64,000 nucleotides of DNA from Puffinus mauretanicus (Eukaryota > Chordata > Aves > Procellariiformes > Procellariidae): NCBI GenBank assembly GCA_023333565.1, contig JAJKFH010001906.1, forward strand, positions 62,001 to 126,000, in the 5' to 3' direction. Within the stretch, counting starts at the first letter, position 1. Each line of letters opens with the position of its first letter. This document shows, in pieces, positions 60,140 through 64,000 of this stretch. The position numbers were made by a program, and so were the translations under genes. The notes beneath the pieces are model-generated. The model did not search any database. It saw only the letters and a list, made by a program, of their open reading frames with translations, and was not told where the DNA came from.

Positions 60140-60170
60140 TAATTACCTTGTCAAATGTAATAGGTAATTA
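60140..60170. repeat. Perfect 9-bp inverted repeat containing TAATTA
   Basis: TAATTACCT (60140-60148) and AGGTAATTA (60162-60170) are exact reverse complements separated by 13 bases. TAATTA is the classical homeodomain core, so the pair offers two facing sites. Whether any factor binds is inference. Confidence 0.7.
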
Positions 60171-61028
60171 CCACATCAAATCACCTTCATATGTTACATG
60201 GAGGCATAACTTGCTAAATTATTTCAAAAAAACAAACAAACAAAATCCCAGAAGCCCAAGGGCAACATCACCACAAACCAGTCTCTTTCTCTTCTAAAAT
60301 AAAACACTTTTGTGTGTGAAGGCAGGAGCTTCGCTAACCTCAGCCAGCATCTGCTTTGGCTTATGGCAAAGGCTCCTCCGTCCCCCCAGCGTGATGTTTG
60401 TCCTGGGCTGGTCACGAGGTAGCCCCTGCCCCTCGCCGGTGGGCTGTAGCCTCTCCACTGTCTTTCGCGGGGAAAGCTAAAAAGCAGAGGAGTTTTGTCA
60501 GGAAGGGGAGATCCTCTTGTATAACTTCTGATCCTCTTGGGGAATTGGTATTTTGACTCTTACTTTAAATGTGTTTGGTGACTCTTGTGCGGTGGTGACG
60601 GAAGAAGGATGAGAAGAGGTGGCAAGTGGAGGTGATGCCTTCTGAAGGAGCGTCAAGAAGATGATTCTTTTACCAGTATCTCTTTCTCTTACAGACTTAA
60701 CGCATATATACCCTTTAGTCCTTTTTCTCCAGGGTATCTCTGTGGGATTTCACAGGACCAGTAATCACCAGTTCCTTTCTTCATAGCTTGCGTGTTCAGA
60801 TAAAGCAACCCTTCCTGCTCTTTTATCTAGTTGCCATCTTGCAGTTGTACTTTGTCTCCTTCACCAGGCTGTGATCCGGCGGTCGGTGCCTGGAAGGACA
60901 AGCAGAGGGTTGTGAGTGATGGCTGATTGTTTGGATCAGTGCGATGAAACCATTACTTATTTTATTTTACCTAGCGATTTATGCCTAGCCTGAAGCTAGT
61001 CTTTTGAGTGATTTTGTACATAGATTTC

Positions 61029-61050
61029 TTTTTTTTTTTTTTTTTTTTTG
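61029..61050 (+). repeat. T22 homopolymer
   Basis: Twenty-two Ts run up to GCCCGG. No retroposed body is visible on the adjoining minus strand. Confidence 0.9.
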
Positions 61051-61559
61051 CCCGGTCTAGGCCACGCTGGAAGGAGCGCTTCTTTCACGTGACCAACCAT
61101 AGTACACAGAGGAAGAAAAATAGTAAGCTTCAGTTATTCTTTCTTATCCAATAGTTAGCTAAATGGCATTTCTGGTAAAACTCTGCAGTGAATTTGTGAA
61201 ACTAGTGCTTTAATGTGCAGAGAGTGAGTGCCATGGAGAGGTACCCACAGGGACGAGTAGCTGAGTGATGCAAGTCCTTGTCTTTCCTTGCCAGAGCAGG
61301 AGAGGGGGGGAAAGGCCGCTTTAAAGCGCGGTTGTGAGTGAGTGGAGAGACATGGAGGGTTGACCTAGTGGGGACTGAGAGGATCTTTCCCAGATTGTGT
61401 GTTTACTTTGATCCTGATTAATTATGGTCCTAACATTGCTTTTACCAACCCATACGACTTCACCAATTTTAAAGACCTAAGTAAGTCCCAGTCTGTCTCG
61501 ATGTGTTTCGTAAAGTTCAGTTAGCGGCTCACTTTGCAGTTAAGTTAAAATGCTTAAGA

Positions 61560-63420
61560 TCCTTCTCACTGTGCCTTCTTTGAGACCTACGGAGGGTCTT
61601 CAAGGTGGGTTGGTGGTGCGAGTTGGGTCACGGAGAGCCCCTGCCCAGGGAGCCACGGTGATCCAGCCATCTCGCGTGGAAACCTTGCCAGAGCACCAGG
61701 ATCAGGAGGTTTGTGATCTGAATCTGTCCCGAGAGCTGCTCCTTGTCCTGACAGAGGGTGAGCCTCTCCTCTGTTCGTGCCATTGTAGGGAACGGCATCC
61801 TTCGTGCCTCACCTACCTCTGAGTCATCTTCAGAGAGGGATGGCAGGGAAAGGAGGGGACTTCCTCGCCGGTGCTCCCGGCCGCCCGGGCTGGCCTGGCA
61901 CCCTCACCGCAGCTTCTCTGTAGCCTCAGGGCAGACCCCCGCCGTCTGCAGCGGGACCCATCGAGATTGCAGGGCTGCTGCCATCCTCCAGCTGCCAGCC
62001 CGGGGTGGGGGGGGCAGCAGGAGGGCTCCTGCCGCCTTTTCTGAAGTTGTGGGTGAGATTTTTTTTTTTTTAAATTCTTTGGTGGTTGCTGCTTCCTCTT
62101 GCCCAAGATTTCTTAGCCAGCGCTCAGGGAGAACTTGCCTTAAACGGGAAGTGTAACCGAATCCATTGCAAATTAGCAGTTAAACTGACAGAAGGACGTT
62201 GGAGTTTTTAGTTGTTGCGTTTTAAAGTTGGCCAAGTCATGCTGTGGATATAAAAGGATTGTTCTTCACACTCCGGCATGCTGGGCGAGGAGGCTACTGC
62301 AGCGTGTCCACACAATGTGGCTGAACGTGGCATAATCTGGTTTGAAATAAACTTTCTTCTTCTCTATCTGAATTAATACTGAGGGTTTATGAGAACAGAG
62401 TGCAAAATGCATCATGTCTTCATTTTTCCAACAGCTGGCACATAGAGATGCTGTTGTTTAGGAGAAGGCCACTCACCAATCCATCCCCAGCCATGTGGAA
62501 AATGTTAGCGGTGCCGTATCTTGGATACAGTACCTCTATTTTCCAACGAGATGAACGCTGTTAAGTGTATCTTTCTGTAGGAGCTGAGCCTCTGTTTTTG
62601 ATTCTGGGATCTCTTTTTTTGATCTTTTCTTTCCTGCTGGGTGCTGAGTGAGGTATTTCTGGGGTAGGTGCCAGGGTTGTTCTCTCGCTAATGATTCATG
62701 TGCCCTTCGCATGTTGCGCTGCAAAATGACATGTAACAGCGTGTACCCAGTATTTACGTTACATTGGTTTGGCTCTCCAAACATGTACTTTCGCTTTCAT
62801 CTCGGAAGTTGTGCCACTCTGTAATAGATTTGTGGTGCTGCAGTTGGTAAAAGTTATTCGAAGATTAATTTCTGGAATATTTGGGGTCACGAGCGAGGTG
62901 CCCGGTGCTCTGCTGTGTCATGGTTTCTAAAGGGAGCACGTGCTGCCGGGGGATCTGCTTTGCAAAGGGACCTGGGTGCTGGGCAGAGGGGATGCTCGGG
63001 TGCTTGGCTCCGCGCGTGATGGGCATGACCTGCTGCCCTCTGATGCTGCACAGTAGCCCCTTTGCTATTCCCACCCGTGAAAAAGGGGTGATGAACCATA
63101 AAACGTGAGAACTGTAGGCATCAGACTCCATGTAAATGAAACCCCTCCTAAATACAGATAGTTATCTGTGCGAGTCAGCGATAAGCACGCTGATGAGCAG
63201 CCAGGAGAGCAAAGGCAGGGCGAGGAGGTAGAGCCCTGGCCCCGTGCGGATGGGGTTCAGCCCTGAGCCCGCTCACGTCCGTGCTGCGGGATCCCCCCAA
63301 CCATAGGTTGCCAATGTGTTCCTCAAATAGTTGTGGCTTTTCCAGCGCGGATACAGCGTCAGAGGGGAGACCACTGATTGAATTCCTGTAGACCACTAGA
63401 GAGCTATTAACCAGTAATGG
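61560..63420. other. GC-richer stretch with CpG patches and chance frames
   Basis: 61600-62050 and 62880-63310 are GC-rich. Frames of 88-132 codons lie on both strands and carry no motif. The AT-rich spacer 62160-62880 has none. Likely non-coding with possible regulatory patches. Confidence 0.5.
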
Positions 63421-63877
63421 CTTGCAAACTGTCCTGGGGTGGTAGTGGAGCGCGTGTCTCCTTCACCTTTGTGTATAGCACTTTCGAGTTTATTACGTTT
63501 TTCTAAATGACTCAGTAGCGTGTGCTCGGCTTTGGGTGGCCCACTTGAAACGCTCTTAGAAGGGTTTGCTTTTCAGAAAGAGCTAAGTGTTATCCTTAGA
63601 AATTCAGGCTCTTTTACAGGGTAGTAACATATCTTCAGTCTGTAAGTTTAACATACGACATACGCCGGTAGGTCCATTGGCCTCTTCGTGGATTGCAATT
63701 CTGCATTGCTGCCGAGGCTTTTGAAAATTACAGAATTGTAAAGATAGCATAGGTATGAAGCTGAAGCACACTCCATAGCCTGTGCTGGATCAGGACCTAA
63801 AGTGAGGAATAAATGTCAATTCTGGAAAACATTGTCCAACTTTTCTTACTTTTTTTTTTTCCTGTTTTTGCATCTAG
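63420..63877. other. Non-coding stretch, no gene seen
   Basis: Average to AT-rich composition, no open frame of 60 codons. GGATCAGGACCT at about 63788-63799 vaguely resembles a palindromic amniote repeat. The last part is the pyrimidine tract of the acceptor described next. Confidence 0.6.
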
Positions 63878-63949
63878 ATCATTCAGCAATACGTGAAGTC
63901 CTTATGGGCTTTCAAAGTTCATGTTAAGGAATCAGTTCTAACAATATAA
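63878..63949 (+). other. Candidate terminal exon start (unconfirmed)
   Basis: A very strong 3' splice signature precedes it: TTCTTAC as a branch-point match, then T12, CCTGTTTTTGCATCTAG ending at 63877, with no other AG for about 65 bases upstream. Frame 1 is open for 23 codons (IIQQYVKSLWAFKVHVKESV and on) to a TAA at 63947-63949; the other frames stop sooner in one case and at the similar place in the other. Too short to assign to any family. It may be a real last coding exon, a non-coding exon or chance. Confidence 0.2.
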
Positions 63950-64000
63950 TCTAGGAAAAGCAGACACTTCTTTTCCAACCCCTGATTTGTCTGGTGCAAG

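Larger units (their letters stand above)
58900..61560. other. AT-rich to average non-coding DNA
   Basis: No open frame above 82 codons. Three short inverted repeats with transcription-factor-like cores lie within 600 bases: 59601-59619, 59824-59841 and 60140-60170. An AAAC tandem is at 60226-60246 and a T22 run at 61029-61050. TCTCTTTCTCTTACAG ends at 60694 as an acceptor-like string without a clear donor. Confidence 0.6.

Noticed and set aside
63786..63800. GGATCAGGACCT as a palindromic repeat relic
   Set aside because: Too short to separate from chance.
1..64000. CR1 LINE 3' ends, LTRs and endogenous retroviruses
   Set aside because: I looked for CR1 3' tandem ATTCT motifs, a primer-binding-site-like TGG start next to paired LTRs, and polymerase motifs. 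None was seen by eye; RepeatMasker could still find eroded pieces.
1..64000. tRNA, 5S, U6, 7SK or other small RNA genes
   Set aside because: No matching box A/B pair, GTTCGAATCC arm or known small RNA sequence found. The GTTCGAA at about 20328 lacks any cloverleaf.

Overview
The window reads as vertebrate nuclear DNA, most probably from a bird. Both strands are full of stops: the longest open frames are about 180-215 codons, they lie only in GC-richer patches, and there they occur on both strands at once. I see no operons, ribosome binding sites, rRNA, tRNA, CRISPR or insertion sequences. Against a mammal, there are no Alu/B1-type SINEs, no recognisable L1 and very few interspersed repeats. 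Against a squamate, turtle or crocodile, repeat density is low, while eroded palindromic repeat relics of a kind I recall from amniote genomes are present. A bird fits best, but no gene or diagnostic repeat proves it. I cannot name the locus.

Layout: the sequence alternates between long AT-rich, repeat-poor tracts (about 1.1-2.9, 3.3-7.3, 12.7-14.9, 15.4-16.6, 24.2-26.5, 32-36, 43.5-44.7, 47.4-50.3, 54.2-54.8, 56.6-57.8 and 59-60.3 kb) and short GC/CpG-richer patches (about 2.9-3.3, 10.2-11.8, 12.3-12.6, 20.0-24.2, 31.4-31.9, 37.0-37.8, 51.0-51.2, 58.4-58.6, 61.6-62.1 and 62.9-63.3 kb). This is the texture of a large intron or an intergenic gene desert. The AT-rich tracts look as non-coding regulatory DNA often does, but without an alignment conservation is inference only. 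The densest CpG zone (20.0-24.2 kb) has at least four separate CpG-rich patches and is the best promoter-like candidate.

No protein-coding gene could be identified with confidence. I list a few exon candidates because they combine good splice signals with an open frame, mainly 29312-29435, 41651-41699, 56270-56364 and 63878 onwards, all on the + strand. Such pairs also arise by chance in 64 kb, so each is a hypothesis.

The best-supported structural features are a 14-bp C-rich minisatellite (15122-15214), many long A/T homopolymers including a 34-base A run (34440-34473), two perfect 11-bp-arm hairpins (8374-8399 and 43504-43534), a 16-bp perfect palindrome centred on TATA (12986-13001), two related copies of a dispersed palindromic repeat (18234-18303 and 44741-44775), and a 23-bp segment duplicated with one mismatch (24890-24912 and 31558-31580). 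I found nothing that amounts to a new multi-gene system.
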